Assembly (NCBI GenBank): GCA_947624765.1
Contig: CANQLS010000019.1
Location: 1 to 13,225, forward strand
Length of the DNA stretch: 13,225 nt
DNA from: an uncultured Clostridia bacterium
GTDB lineage: Bacteria > Bacillota > Clostridia > TANB77 > UBA1234
Direction: 5' to 3'
The translations under genes and the position numbers were made by a program. Within the stretch, counting starts at the first letter, position 1. Every line of letters begins with the position of its first letter. A model generated the notes under the pieces. The model was given only the letters and a program-made list of their open reading frames with translations. It was not told the origin of the DNA and made no database searches. Shown in pieces: positions 6,836 to 13,225 of the stretch.

Positions 6836-6873
6836 AAAATCTGCATATATTTACCATTTTATATGCAGATTTT
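6836..6873 (-). terminator. Terminator of the arsR-cadA unit
   Basis: Perfect 14-bp stem AAAATCTGCATATA / TATATGCAGATTTT with a 10-base loop, 7 bases after the cadA stop codon. On the - strand the stem ends in TTTTT and a second T run follows a few bases later. Confidence 0.75.
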
Positions 6874-6880
6874 ATATAAT

Positions 6881-8917
6881 CTATTTTGCAAAATTTCTCA
6901 AACTATTCAAGATTGTAATTAATGTTACACCAACATCAGCAAATACAGCCATCCACATGCTCGCCAAACCTAACACACTTAATACTAAAAATAATAACTT
7001 CATACCAATTGCAAAAATTAGGTTCTCTTGTATAATACGACTATTCTTTTTTGAAATGCGAATGGCCTCTGGAATTTTTGACAATTCGTCGGTCATAATA
7101 ACAACATCAGCAGCCTCAATACTGCTACTAGAACCAATACCTCCCATAGCAATACCAATATCTGCAAGAGTAAGTACAGGAGCATCATTAATGCCATCAC
7201 CTACAAATGCTACTTTTGATATTTCCTTTAAATATTTTTCTAATTCTTCATACTTTTGCGTTGGCAACATTTCTGCATGAATATCTTTCATGCCCAATTC
7301 ATTTCCAACACTCTCTGCAACATCTCGTTTATCACCAGTAAACATGGCAACTTGTATATTATTTTTCTTTAAATCATTCATTACTTCTAAAGCTTTCTCT
7401 TTAATAGAATCTTTCATAAATATTTTTCCAACAATAACATCATCAATAGAAACAACAATTACAGTTGCTCCATTCTTCTCTTCACCTTTTTGATTACCAA
7501 CAAATATTTTTTTACCATTATATTGATAGCTAATGCCTTTTCCCATAATCTCTACATAATCATCAACATCTACCATAGATACATCTTCCTTACAAGTAGA
7601 TACAATAGATTTCGCGATTGGGTGATTTGAATTTTTTTCTCCTATTGCTGCAATTTTTAAAATATCTTCATTTGTAATATTTTCATCTAAGCTCTCGATA
7701 TGTTCAATATGAAAAGCACCAGTTGTTAACGTTCCTGTTTTATCAAATACAATTTGCTTAATATCTTTTAACCCATCTAAATAATCGCTACCCTTCACTA
7801 AAATTCCTGATTTTGAAGCTCTTCCAATGCCTGAAAAATAAGTAAGAGGCACCGAAATAGCAATTGCACATGGACATGAGATTACTAAAAATATTAACGC
7901 ACGATAAATACTTTCTTGATAAGTTAGGCTACTAACTATTGGTAAAAATATAGCAACAACACATGCTAAAACTAAGATGGTAGGAGTATAAATTTTAGCA
8001 AACTTTGAAACTGTACTCTCTGTTTTCGCTTTTCTATCTGTTGCATTTTCAATTAAGTTAAGAATTTGTGAAACTGTACTTTCACTATATTCTTTCGTTA
8101 CACGAACTTCAATATAGCCATCTACACTTATGCAACCTGAAAGCACTTCACTTCCTTCATTAACTTCAACTAATTTCGATTCTCCAGTTAATGCACTACT
8201 ATCGATTTTCGCATTTCCTTCACACACAATACCATCTAATGGAATTTTTTCTCCAGATTTAATAACAATAATATCTCCTATTTTTATTTTCTCTGGAGAA
8301 ATACTTTCTATACCGCCATCAACTTTTAAATTTGCATATTCCGGCTTAATATCCATTAATGCTTGCACTGATTTTCTTGTTTTATGCACAGCCATATTTT
8401 CTAATATTTTTCCAATTTCATACAATACTGCAACCATAAGTCCTTCATGTCTCTGCCCAACTAAAAAAGCACCAACAGCAGAAATAACAATTAATGTATT
8501 TTCATCTAATACTTTTTTATGAAATAGCATATCAAAGGCAACACATGCCACTCTTTCTAAAGCAAAAATATAAGCGATTATCATAAAAACTGTTTTTAAA
8601 ATGTCTGGAAATGGTATTATATTAGTAATAATAGCTATTACCACTCCTAAAATAATAAATGTAATATGTAATGGAGAAATATTGTTATTTTCCTCCTCAT
8701 CATCTTGAGCTTTAACTTTAATTCCATTTTCTACTTCTGCAATTTTCTGCTCAACAATTTCACGCATTTTTTCATTATCTTTTGCTGTAAAAGATAATTT
8801 TGATGTTGCAAAATTTAAAATAACATTTTCAAAGCGTTCATCTTGTTTTAAAGCATCTTCAATTTCTTGTGCACAATGAGCACAATCTATACCCTCCAAA
8901 GTATAACGATATTTCAT
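6881..8917 (-). CDS. cadA: Zn/Cd/Pb-exporting P1B-type ATPase
   Basis: Membrane pump that exports soft divalent cations from the cytoplasm at the cost of ATP (ZntA/CadA group, P1B-2). 678 residues from ATG 8917, which has AAGGAGG 5 bases upstream. Order of parts: N-terminal heavy-metal domain with GIDCAHC (Cys12, Cys15); membrane segments; actuator motif TGES (244-247); the metal-site CPC in transmembrane helix 6 (Cys348-Pro-Cys350); phosphorylation motif DKTGT (Asp392); nucleotide-domain HP (432-433); hinge GDGINDAP (573-580). Lys640 and Asp661 in the last helices have the 21-residue spacing of ZntA Lys693/Asp714, which favours Zn/Cd/Pb over copper. The start is 10 bases after the arsR stop, so the two are co-transcribed and the pump is under metal-relieved repression. 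Whether zinc or cadmium is the main substrate cannot be decided. Confidence 0.93.
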   Translation of the reverse strand: MKYRYTLEGIDCAHCAQEIEDALKQDERFENVILNFATSKLSFTAKDNEKMREIVEQKIAEVENGIKVKAQDDEEENNNISPLHITFIILGVVIAIITNIIPFPDILKTVFMIIAYIFALERVACVAFDMLFHKKVLDENTLIVISAVGAFLVGQRHEGLMVAVLYEIGKILENMAVHKTRKSVQALMDIKPEYANLKVDGGIESISPEKIKIGDIIVIKSGEKIPLDGIVCEGNAKIDSSALTGESKLVEVNEGSEVLSGCISVDGYIEVRVTKEYSESTVSQILNLIENATDRKAKTESTVSKFAKIYTPTILVLACVVAIFLPIVSSLTYQESIYRALIFLVISCPCAIAISVPLTYFSGIGRASKSGILVKGSDYLDGLKDIKQIVFDKTGTLTTGAFHIEHIESLDENITNEDILKIAAIGEKNSNHPIAKSIVSTCKEDVSMVDVDDYVEIMGKGISYQYNGKKIFVGNQKGEEKNGATVIVVSIDDVIVGKIFMKDSIKEKALEVMNDLKKNNIQVAMFTGDKRDVAESVGNELGMKDIHAEMLPTQKYEELEKYLKEISKVAFVGDGINDAPVLTLADIGIAMGGIGSSSSIEAADVVIMTDELSKIPEAIRISKKNSRIIQENLIFAIGMKLLFLVLSVLGLASMWMAVFADVGVTLITILNSLRNFAK

Positions 8918-8927
8918 AGGCTCCTCC

Positions 8928-9281
8928 TTACTCTTCAATGTGGTCTAAACCAACCTTAAATATCTTTCCAATATGTTCATCATCTAAAGAATAATAAACT
9001 ACTTTACCTACTTTTTCATATTTTACAATTTTTGCTTGCTTTAATATTTTCAATTGATGTGAAATAGCTGAATGAGTCATATGAAGTAAATACGCAATAT
9101 CACATACGCACATATCTGAATACAATAATGCATTAATAATACGAATTCTTGTACTATCGGCAAATATCTTAAAAAACTCAGCTAAATCCATTAGTAATTC
9201 TTCTGGTTTCATTTTAGTAGCTACTTTTTCAACAACATCTTCATGAATAATCGTTTGTTCACATTCTAATTCCTCTTTCAT
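8928..9281 (-). CDS. cadC: ArsR/SmtB/CadC family metal-sensing repressor
   Basis: Winged-helix repressor that should leave its operator when metal binds. 117 residues, normal length. The recognition region is DIAYLLHMTHSAISHQLKIL (61-80), followed by the wing YEKVGKVVYYSL. Two metal sites are visible. The alpha-5 zinc site has Asp101, His103, His114 and Glu117, in the D-x-H-x10-H-x2-E spacing of SmtB. The alpha-3N site has Cys58 and Cys60 (MCVCD), with Cys7 and His13 in the N-terminal arm as possible partners, as in CadC, which senses Cd and Pb. Start ATG 9281 has AGAGGTGA 8 bases upstream. It is the first gene of the arsR-cadA unit and probably represses its own transcription through the palindrome at 9331-9354. 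The name could equally be smtB or czrA. Confidence 0.92.
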   Translation of the reverse strand: MKEELECEQTIIHEDVVEKVATKMKPEELLMDLAEFFKIFADSTRIRIINALLYSDMCVCDIAYLLHMTHSAISHQLKILKQAKIVKYEKVGKVVYYSLDDEHIGKIFKVGLDHIEE

Positions 9282-9330
9282 TTATCAAATCACCTCTCTC
9301 AAATCATAAATAATTAAATATTTACCAAAT

Positions 9331-9354
9331 ATATATGATTAATTGTTCATATAT
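9331..9354. promoter_or_regulatory. Palindromic operator of the ArsR-family repressor
   Basis: 24-base imperfect palindrome ATATATGATTAA / TTGTTCATATAT, with 10 of 12 positions symmetric. The half site TGTTCATAT resembles SmtB/CzrA-type operators, which are 12-2-12 repeats containing TGAA...TTCA. It begins 2 bases after the -10 box and covers the predicted start of transcription, as expected for autorepression. Confidence 0.7.
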
Positions 9355-9356
9355 TC

Positions 9357-9385
9357 ATGTTAGCACAAATGAAAAAAAGTGTCAA
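9357..9385 (-). promoter_or_regulatory. Promoter of arsR-cadA
   Basis: On the - strand a perfect TTGACA (9385-9380), exactly 17 bases, then TAACAT (9362-9357). The -35 box lies inside the 3' arm of the preceding gene's terminator hairpin. The operator follows directly. Confidence 0.75.
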
Positions 9386-9403
9386 CAGTAATGACACTTT
9401 TTT
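9373..9403 (-). terminator. Terminator of the cysteine-rich protein gene, overlapping the arsR promoter
   Basis: Perfect 12-bp stem AAAAAAGTGTCA / TGACACTTTTTT with a 7-base loop, 8 bases after the stop of the DUF1540-like gene. The - strand ends in seven T. Its - strand 3' arm contains five of the six bases of the arsR -35 box, so the terminator and promoter share sequence. Confidence 0.8.
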
Positions 9404-9411
9404 CAAAAAAT

Positions 9412-9576
9412 TTAATGATTGTTAATATCTTTATAACTTGCGCAACAAGTTTCATCTTCCGGTGAACCAGTTTTGCAACTTTTACATGGACATACTTGAA
9501 TATCCTTTAAAGTACAAAGATTTTCATCTGGTGCATTATACATGCAACTACAAACAGAACATCTAATTTTCTGCAT
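9412..9576 (-). CDS. Small cysteine-rich protein, DUF1540-like
   Basis: A 54-residue protein with nine cysteines (6, 9, 11, 21, 29, 31, 34, 44, 45). It begins MQKIRCSVCSCMYNAPDENL and contains VCPCKSCKTG and DETCCASYKD. The pattern C-x2-C-x-CMYN...C...I.V...C near the end followed by A-[ST]-[FY] resembles DUF1540 domains of Firmicutes, small proteins thought to bind metal. This copy adds a CPCKSC cluster in the middle. Start ATG 9576 has GGGAGG 7 bases upstream, and the gene ends at its own terminator. A possible -10 TATAAA lies at 9618-9613 without a clear -35, so read-through from the pyrophosphorylase gene is also possible. It directly precedes the arsR-cadA unit on the same strand, which suggests a metal-binding or metallothionein-like role; this is inference. 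Confidence 0.82.
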   Translation of the reverse strand: MQKIRCSVCSCMYNAPDENLCTLKDIQVCPCKSCKTGSPEDETCCASYKDINNH

Positions 9577-9639
9577 CGGAATTCCTCCCTTACATTTTTG
9601 GCTTATCGCCTATTTATAGTTTGCACAATTTTATTTTTT

Positions 9640-10869
9640 TTAGACAGGAATATTAGGGAAATAATAATTCATATATAATTTTCTGGCTGTATCTGGACTA
9701 TCTTCGCCTTCTTTATTTTTTATAGGTGCAAATTCTTCTTTTCGTTTCACACGCATTATTAAAATATCATCCGCCATTTTGAAACCATCAAAAATAAATG
9801 CTTCAAATTTATAAGTATTTGGCTCTGTTGGAACTACTAATTCACCATTTTCTCCCAAATATTTGTTTTTCTTTTTAGCAGCATGAAAAGGTAATTTCTT
9901 TTCTCCAATTTTTTCTAAAAGTTTTCTGCTAAAAATACAACATCCAAAATATGCTTCACCAAATAACAATTCTCCCTCTTCATTTCTTTCCTCTGCTTGA
10001 GTTTCTGATAAATCGATATATTCAATAACAGATGGCTGACCATTAATTTTACAAAATACTCCAACCTTTTCTGTTGGCGATTTTTTTACAATTGACTTTG
10101 AAGCTAAATCATAATTTTTTTTCTTCATCATACCCAATAATAATGCATCAACTTGCTTAATTAAAATATTATCCACATTTCCAATACATAAGTAAGAAAT
10201 ATTTTTATTTTTCATATCATCTAAAATATGATTTTCACAAAGTGCTTCAAATATACCACCATTTCCATCTGCCGCTTTATACACTTTATTTTTCTCTTCT
10301 AAAATCATTTTTCCTTCTAAATCTAATAACGGTAATTCACCTTGCTGAAAAAATATAATATATTCTTTAGGATAACCAAAAAAAGAATTTTCTTCAAAAA
10401 ATTTTTTTGTTGGCATATCATTTGCCTTGCTTGTCATAATATACCAAGTAATATAAGTACCATATATTTGATATGCTTCTTTTAACTTATCAACTAATAT
10501 TTCAAAAATTGATTTTTGCTTTTCTAAATTTAATATATATGTTCCTTTTGGTCCGTCAAACCCCAGTCTTGTTCCTTGTCCACCAGCCATAGAACATATA
10601 GCTAATTCTCCTTTTTTTATTAATTCGGCACCTAACTGTTCAAACTCCTCTTTTTCATTTTTTGCAATATCTTCTTTATCAACAAATGGAACAAATGTTA
10701 TATTTCTTGCTTCTAGTGTAGCAATTTCTCTATTGTCATATAATCTTTTCATTTTTTCAAAATCAATACTAGCAATATCATCTAATAATTTTTTTTGATC
10801 ATCTTTCGATAATTCATTATAAAATCTCAATAACTGTTCTTGACCATATTCTTGCAATCGTTCATCCAT
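9640..10869 (-). CDS. UDP-sugar pyrophosphorylase, UAP1/AGX-like (UDPGP family)
   Basis: Nucleotidyltransferase predicted to make a UDP-sugar from UTP and a sugar 1-phosphate. 409 residues from ATG 10869, preceded by AGGGGG with 9 bases of spacing. Motifs: the nucleotide loop AGGQGTRLGFDGPKG (95-109), FFQQGELPLLDLEGK, EEKNKVYKAADGNGG (DGNGG 201-205), GNVDNILIK (Asp-Asn at about 233-234), PTEKVGVFC, and the C-terminal EAFIFDGF and DSPDTARK. These match, in order, the eukaryotic UDP-N-acetylglucosamine pyrophosphorylase UAP1/AGX more closely than bacterial GalU or GlmU. GlcNAc-1-P or GalNAc-1-P is therefore the likely substrate, though glucose-1-P cannot be excluded. It begins 19 bases after the argS stop and is probably the last or next-to-last gene of the cls-argS operon. 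Confidence 0.85.
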   Translation of the reverse strand: MDERLQEYGQEQLLRFYNELSKDDQKKLLDDIASIDFEKMKRLYDNREIATLEARNITFVPFVDKEDIAKNEKEEFEQLGAELIKKGELAICSMAGGQGTRLGFDGPKGTYILNLEKQKSIFEILVDKLKEAYQIYGTYITWYIMTSKANDMPTKKFFEENSFFGYPKEYIIFFQQGELPLLDLEGKMILEEKNKVYKAADGNGGIFEALCENHILDDMKNKNISYLCIGNVDNILIKQVDALLLGMMKKKNYDLASKSIVKKSPTEKVGVFCKINGQPSVIEYIDLSETQAEERNEEGELLFGEAYFGCCIFSRKLLEKIGEKKLPFHAAKKKNKYLGENGELVVPTEPNTYKFEAFIFDGFKMADDILIMRVKRKEEFAPIKNKEGEDSPDTARKLYMNYYFPNIPV

Positions 10870-10888
10870 TTTATCAAGCCCCCTAATT

Positions 10889-11470
10889 TTACATTTTTTC
10901 TGGACACGAGATACCAAGTAATCCCAATCCTTCTTTTATGACAATACCAACAGCACTTGTTAATACTAATCTAGCATCTTGTAATGACTTATCATCACAC
11001 AAAATATGATGCTCATTATAAAATCTGCTAAAACTTTGGGCTAAATCAATTAAATATCTTGCCAAAATAGATGGCTCATTTTTGTCTACACCGCTTTTTA
11101 CAATGTCTGTAAAGTTTGCTAATTGTTTAATAACTTCTATTTCTTCTTTCTCACTCAACTTTGTATAATCTATATTTTCTGGAACATAACCACTATTACG
11201 CAAAATGCTTTGTGTTCTTACATATGTATATTGCATATACGGTCCTGTTTCGCCATTAAAATTCAAAACTTGATTCCAATCAAAAATTTCATCTTTAATC
11301 CTATTATTAGCTAAATCATTAAATATAATCGCACCAACACCGACCATTTTTGCAACTTCTTCTTTGTTTTCTAAATCTGGATTTTTCTCATTCATAATGT
11401 TTAACGATTTATCAATTGCTTCATTAAAAATTTCCTCAAGCGTAATAGCATTACCTTTTCGTGAACCCAT
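10889..11470 (-). CDS. argS: argS fragment 2: C-terminal, anticodon-binding part of ArgRS
   Basis: 193 residues if read from the ATG at 11470, but this Met is the internal Met of the KMSKS-type loop (MGSRKGNAITLEEIF), not an evolved start. No good ribosome binding site precedes it. The rest is typical ArgRS: DLANNRIKDEIFDWNQVLNF, then GETGPYMQYTYVRTQSIL, which begins the DALR anticodon-binding helical domain, ending with LGLLGISCPEKM. The stop is 19 bases before the start of the pyrophosphorylase gene. Independent expression would require reinitiation; more likely this is simply the second half of the shifted gene. Confidence 0.85.
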   Translation of the reverse strand: MGSRKGNAITLEEIFNEAIDKSLNIMNEKNPDLENKEEVAKMVGVGAIIFNDLANNRIKDEIFDWNQVLNFNGETGPYMQYTYVRTQSILRNSGYVPENIDYTKLSEKEEIEVIKQLANFTDIVKSGVDKNEPSILARYLIDLAQSFSRFYNEHHILCDDKSLQDARLVLTSAVGIVIKEGLGLLGISCPEKM

Positions 11471-12575
11471 CTTTTTCTAATATAAGACCAAATGGGATAT
11501 GCTCACATCTTTTAGCATATTCTTCATAACCCATTTTTGATAAAGTTTCAAAAACTTGTTTAAAATGTAATGATTGCTCACTAGCTACTAAATATAAACA
11601 TTTATCAAAATGATAAGTATCAATTCGGTAAAGAAGAGCGGCCAAATCACGAGTAGCATAAATAGTAGTACCAGCAGAAGTTAAAATAATGCAAGGGGGA
11701 ATATCTTCATCCATCATTACAACTTTAGCTCCTTCACTTTCTACTAATAAGTTTTTCTCTTCTAATTCTTTAATAACACGATCCATTTTATCATTGTAAA
11801 AAGCTTCACCATTATATGAATCAAATTTGCAGCCAATTAAATCATAAATTTTTTGATAATCTTCTAAACTAATTTTTATAATCCATTTCCAAAGCTTTGT
11901 TGTTTCTTCATCACCATCTTCTAATTTTTTCAATTCTTCTACCGCATATTTTTTAAAGTCTGGATCATTTTTTTCAATTTGGTTGTAACGCACATAAATA
12001 GCTAATATAGATTGAATAGGATTCTTACTAAAATCATATTCATCTTTCCACATTTTATAACCAGCAAGTGTTCTACATATGCCCATTCCCCAGTCGCCTA
12101 AATGATTGATACCAATAACTTCATAGCCTAAAAATTGATACATTTTATACAATGCTCCACCAATAACAGTAGAACGTAAATGACCAATATGGAATGGTTT
12201 AGCAATATTAGGTGCAGAATAATCAATAACAATTTTTTTACCTTCACCCAAATTTGACCTGCCATAATTTTCTTTATTCTTAATAATCTCTTCTAAAACA
12301 TTTTGTGCCATATAATTTTTATTAACAAAAATATTCAAATAACCCCCAACAGCTTCTACTTTTTCAAGCCATTCTTCTTTTCCTAAGTTTTCCTTAATCT
12401 CATTAGCAATTACAGGAGGTGCTTTTTTCAATTCCTTAGCCAATCGAAAACATGGAAAAGAATAATCTCCCAATTCACTATTTGGCGGTATTTCAATATA
12501 ACTTTCCAATTCATTTACATCTATATTTGTCATATTACTCAATTTTTTAGCTAATTCTTGCTTGTAATTCAACAT
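11451..12575 (-). CDS. argS: argS fragment 1: N-terminal and catalytic part of ArgRS
   Basis: 374 residues. The N-terminal tRNA-recognition domain (about 1-95) contains SELGDYSFPCF and GGYLNIFVN. The catalytic Rossmann domain has the class I HIGH motif in PFHIGHLRS (His129-His132), NHLGDWG (157-163), and the later GTTIYATRDLAALLYR, YLVASEQSLHFKQVFE and HIPFGLILEKDG. Authentic sequence stops at Gly370; the last four residues (FTKR) are out of frame. As it stands, the product lacks the KMSKS loop and the anticodon-binding domain and should be inactive alone. Confidence 0.85.
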   Translation of the reverse strand: MLNYKQELAKKLSNMTNIDVNELESYIEIPPNSELGDYSFPCFRLAKELKKAPPVIANEIKENLGKEEWLEKVEAVGGYLNIFVNKNYMAQNVLEEIIKNKENYGRSNLGEGKKIVIDYSAPNIAKPFHIGHLRSTVIGGALYKMYQFLGYEVIGINHLGDWGMGICRTLAGYKMWKDEYDFSKNPIQSILAIYVRYNQIEKNDPDFKKYAVEELKKLEDGDEETTKLWKWIIKISLEDYQKIYDLIGCKFDSYNGEAFYNDKMDRVIKELEEKNLLVESEGAKVVMMDEDIPPCIILTSAGTTIYATRDLAALLYRIDTYHFDKCLYLVASEQSLHFKQVFETLSKMGYEEYAKRCEHIPFGLILEKDGFTKR

Positions 12576-12593
12576 ACTATTTTCTCTCCTTTA

Positions 12594-13225
12594 TTAAAGT
12601 AGTGGTGAAAAAAATTTCAAAATTTCTGAAATTACCTTTTTTAAAAATGGAATTTTTTCCATCATCTCTTCGGATATTTCAATACTAATTTCTTGTGTAC
12701 GTGCAAAATCATCTTTCATTGCTACGATAGCAGAAGTCTGATACATCCAAACACCACATTCATAATTATGATATAAACTTCTATAATCAAAATTCACTGT
12801 ACCAACAGTTGCTACCACATCATCACATATAACATTTTTTGCATGAATAAAACCAGGTGTATATTCATATATTTTAACACCAGCTTTCAAAAGAGGTAAA
12901 TAAAACGATCTTGTAACATAATGCACATACCATTTATCTGGAATATGTGGTGTAATAATTCTTACATCAATGCCTCGTTTTGCTGCCGATAAAATTGCAT
13001 TAGTCAATTCAAGGTCCATAATTAAATATGGTGTTGTAATATATACATACTTTGTTGCATCATTTAAAATATTAACGTAAATGTTTCTAGCAACTAGTTC
13101 ATTATTCATTGGATTATAAATATAAGGTTGTATGTATCCATCAGAATTCTCTTCTTTTGTTGGCATATATTTTTGATAATCCTCTTCTCTATCACGATAA
13201 TAATGCCATGACTCTAAAAACATCA
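12594..13225 (-). CDS. cls: Cardiolipin synthase, C-terminal part, cut by window end
   Basis: Phospholipase D-superfamily membrane enzyme that condenses two phosphatidylglycerols to cardiolipin. About 210 C-terminal residues are visible; the frame is open to the window edge and the Met codon at 13223 is probably internal. The second catalytic HKD motif is present as HAKNVICDD (His127, Lys129, Asp134 counting from that Met), followed by the conserved GTVNFDYRS. Before it is the typical TTPYLIMDLELTNAILSAAK and GIDVRIITP segment. The N-terminal membrane segments and first HKD motif are outside. The stop codon lies 18 bases before the argS start, so cls heads, or is within, the operon. Confidence 0.9.
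   Translation of the reverse strand, partial: MFLESWHYYRDREEDYQKYMPTKEENSDGYIQPYIYNPMNNELVARNIYVNILNDATKYVYITTPYLIMDLELTNAILSAAKRGIDVRIITPHIPDKWYVHYVTRSFYLPLLKAGVKIYEYTPGFIHAKNVICDDVVATVGTVNFDYRSLYHNYECGVWMYQTSAIVAMKDDFARTQEISIEISEEMMEKIPFLKKVISEILKFFSPLL

Larger units (their letters stand above)
10889..12575 (-). pseudogene. argS: Arginyl-tRNA synthetase gene interrupted by a frameshift
   Basis: Taken together, the two frames encode a complete class I arginyl-tRNA synthetase, but translation from the normal start ends early at 11451. The break is at about 11464-11478. The coding strand reads GAAAAAGATGGGTTCACG, where related enzymes have a Glu-Lys-Asp-Gly-Lys-Lys-Met-Gly-Ser-Arg-Lys-Gly type sequence. 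Restoring 11 bases (GGTAAAAAGAT) would give two copies of AAAAAGATGG 11 bases apart, a continuous frame of about 565 residues (normal for the family), and an intact KMSKS-type loop. Loss of one repeat unit by slippage, or collapse of the repeat in assembly, is the simplest explanation. Start ATG 12575 has AAAGGAG 10 bases upstream, 18 bases after the cls stop, so the gene lies in an operon with cls and the pyrophosphorylase. Confidence 0.88.

Noticed and set aside
6798..7280. A 160-codon + strand open frame opposite cadA
   Set aside because: It is antisense to a well-supported P-type ATPase, has an unlikely composition, and no ribosome binding site; it mirrors the real gene's codon pattern.
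8130..8522. A 130-codon + strand open frame opposite cadA
   Set aside because: Antisense to conserved actuator and membrane regions of the ATPase, and rich in Ser, Pro and Ile in a way typical of reverse-strand reading.
11462..11480. Programmed ribosomal frameshift in argS
   Set aside because: The needed +1 shift has no classic slippery or stimulatory signal and would still delete conserved residues; a deleted 11-bp repeat unit explains both frame and missing residues.

Overview
The window is AT-rich (roughly 30% GC on the lines I counted by hand) and uses the standard code. It carries strong GGAGG-type ribosome binding sites and a Ger(x)C spore germination protein. This points to an endospore-forming Firmicute, most likely a clostridium; I cannot place it more precisely. 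Apart from one gene, it looks like ordinary chromosomal housekeeping DNA.

Layout. Bases 1-1203 (+) hold the 3' part of a gerKC-like germination gene and a 56-residue membrane protein. They converge on rnr (RNase R, -), and one short hairpin serves both 3' ends. Upstream of rnr lies secG (-), separated from it by a strong terminator and a second long hairpin. Divergent from secG is trmL (+, tRNA wobble 2'-O-methyltransferase), whose end overlaps the end of mntP (-, Mn efflux). At 4854-5618 (-) is an orphan gene with clearly higher GC, its own promoter and its own GC-rich terminator. It sits between mntP and mnmA (-, tRNA 2-thiouridylase) and looks acquired.

From 6836 to 9576 is a metal-homeostasis cluster (-). 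It runs from a 54-residue cysteine-rich DUF1540-like protein, through a terminator that contains the -35 box of the next promoter, to an ArsR/SmtB/CadC repressor with a palindromic operator at its own transcription start, and a CadA/ZntA-type P1B ATPase. The expected logic is derepression of repressor and pump when Zn, Cd or Pb rises. The link to the cysteine-rich protein is inferred from position.

Bases 9640-13225 (-) form an apparent operon: cls (cardiolipin synthase, cut by the window end), argS, and a eukaryote-like UDP-sugar pyrophosphorylase (UAP1/AGX type). argS is broken by a frameshift exactly where the KMSKS-type loop should be, best explained by loss of one 11-bp repeat unit. argS is normally essential, so this is either an assembly error or evidence of a second arginyl-tRNA synthetase.

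No tRNA, rRNA, CRISPR array, insertion sequence or origin was seen. No gene-free stretch exceeds 300 bases.
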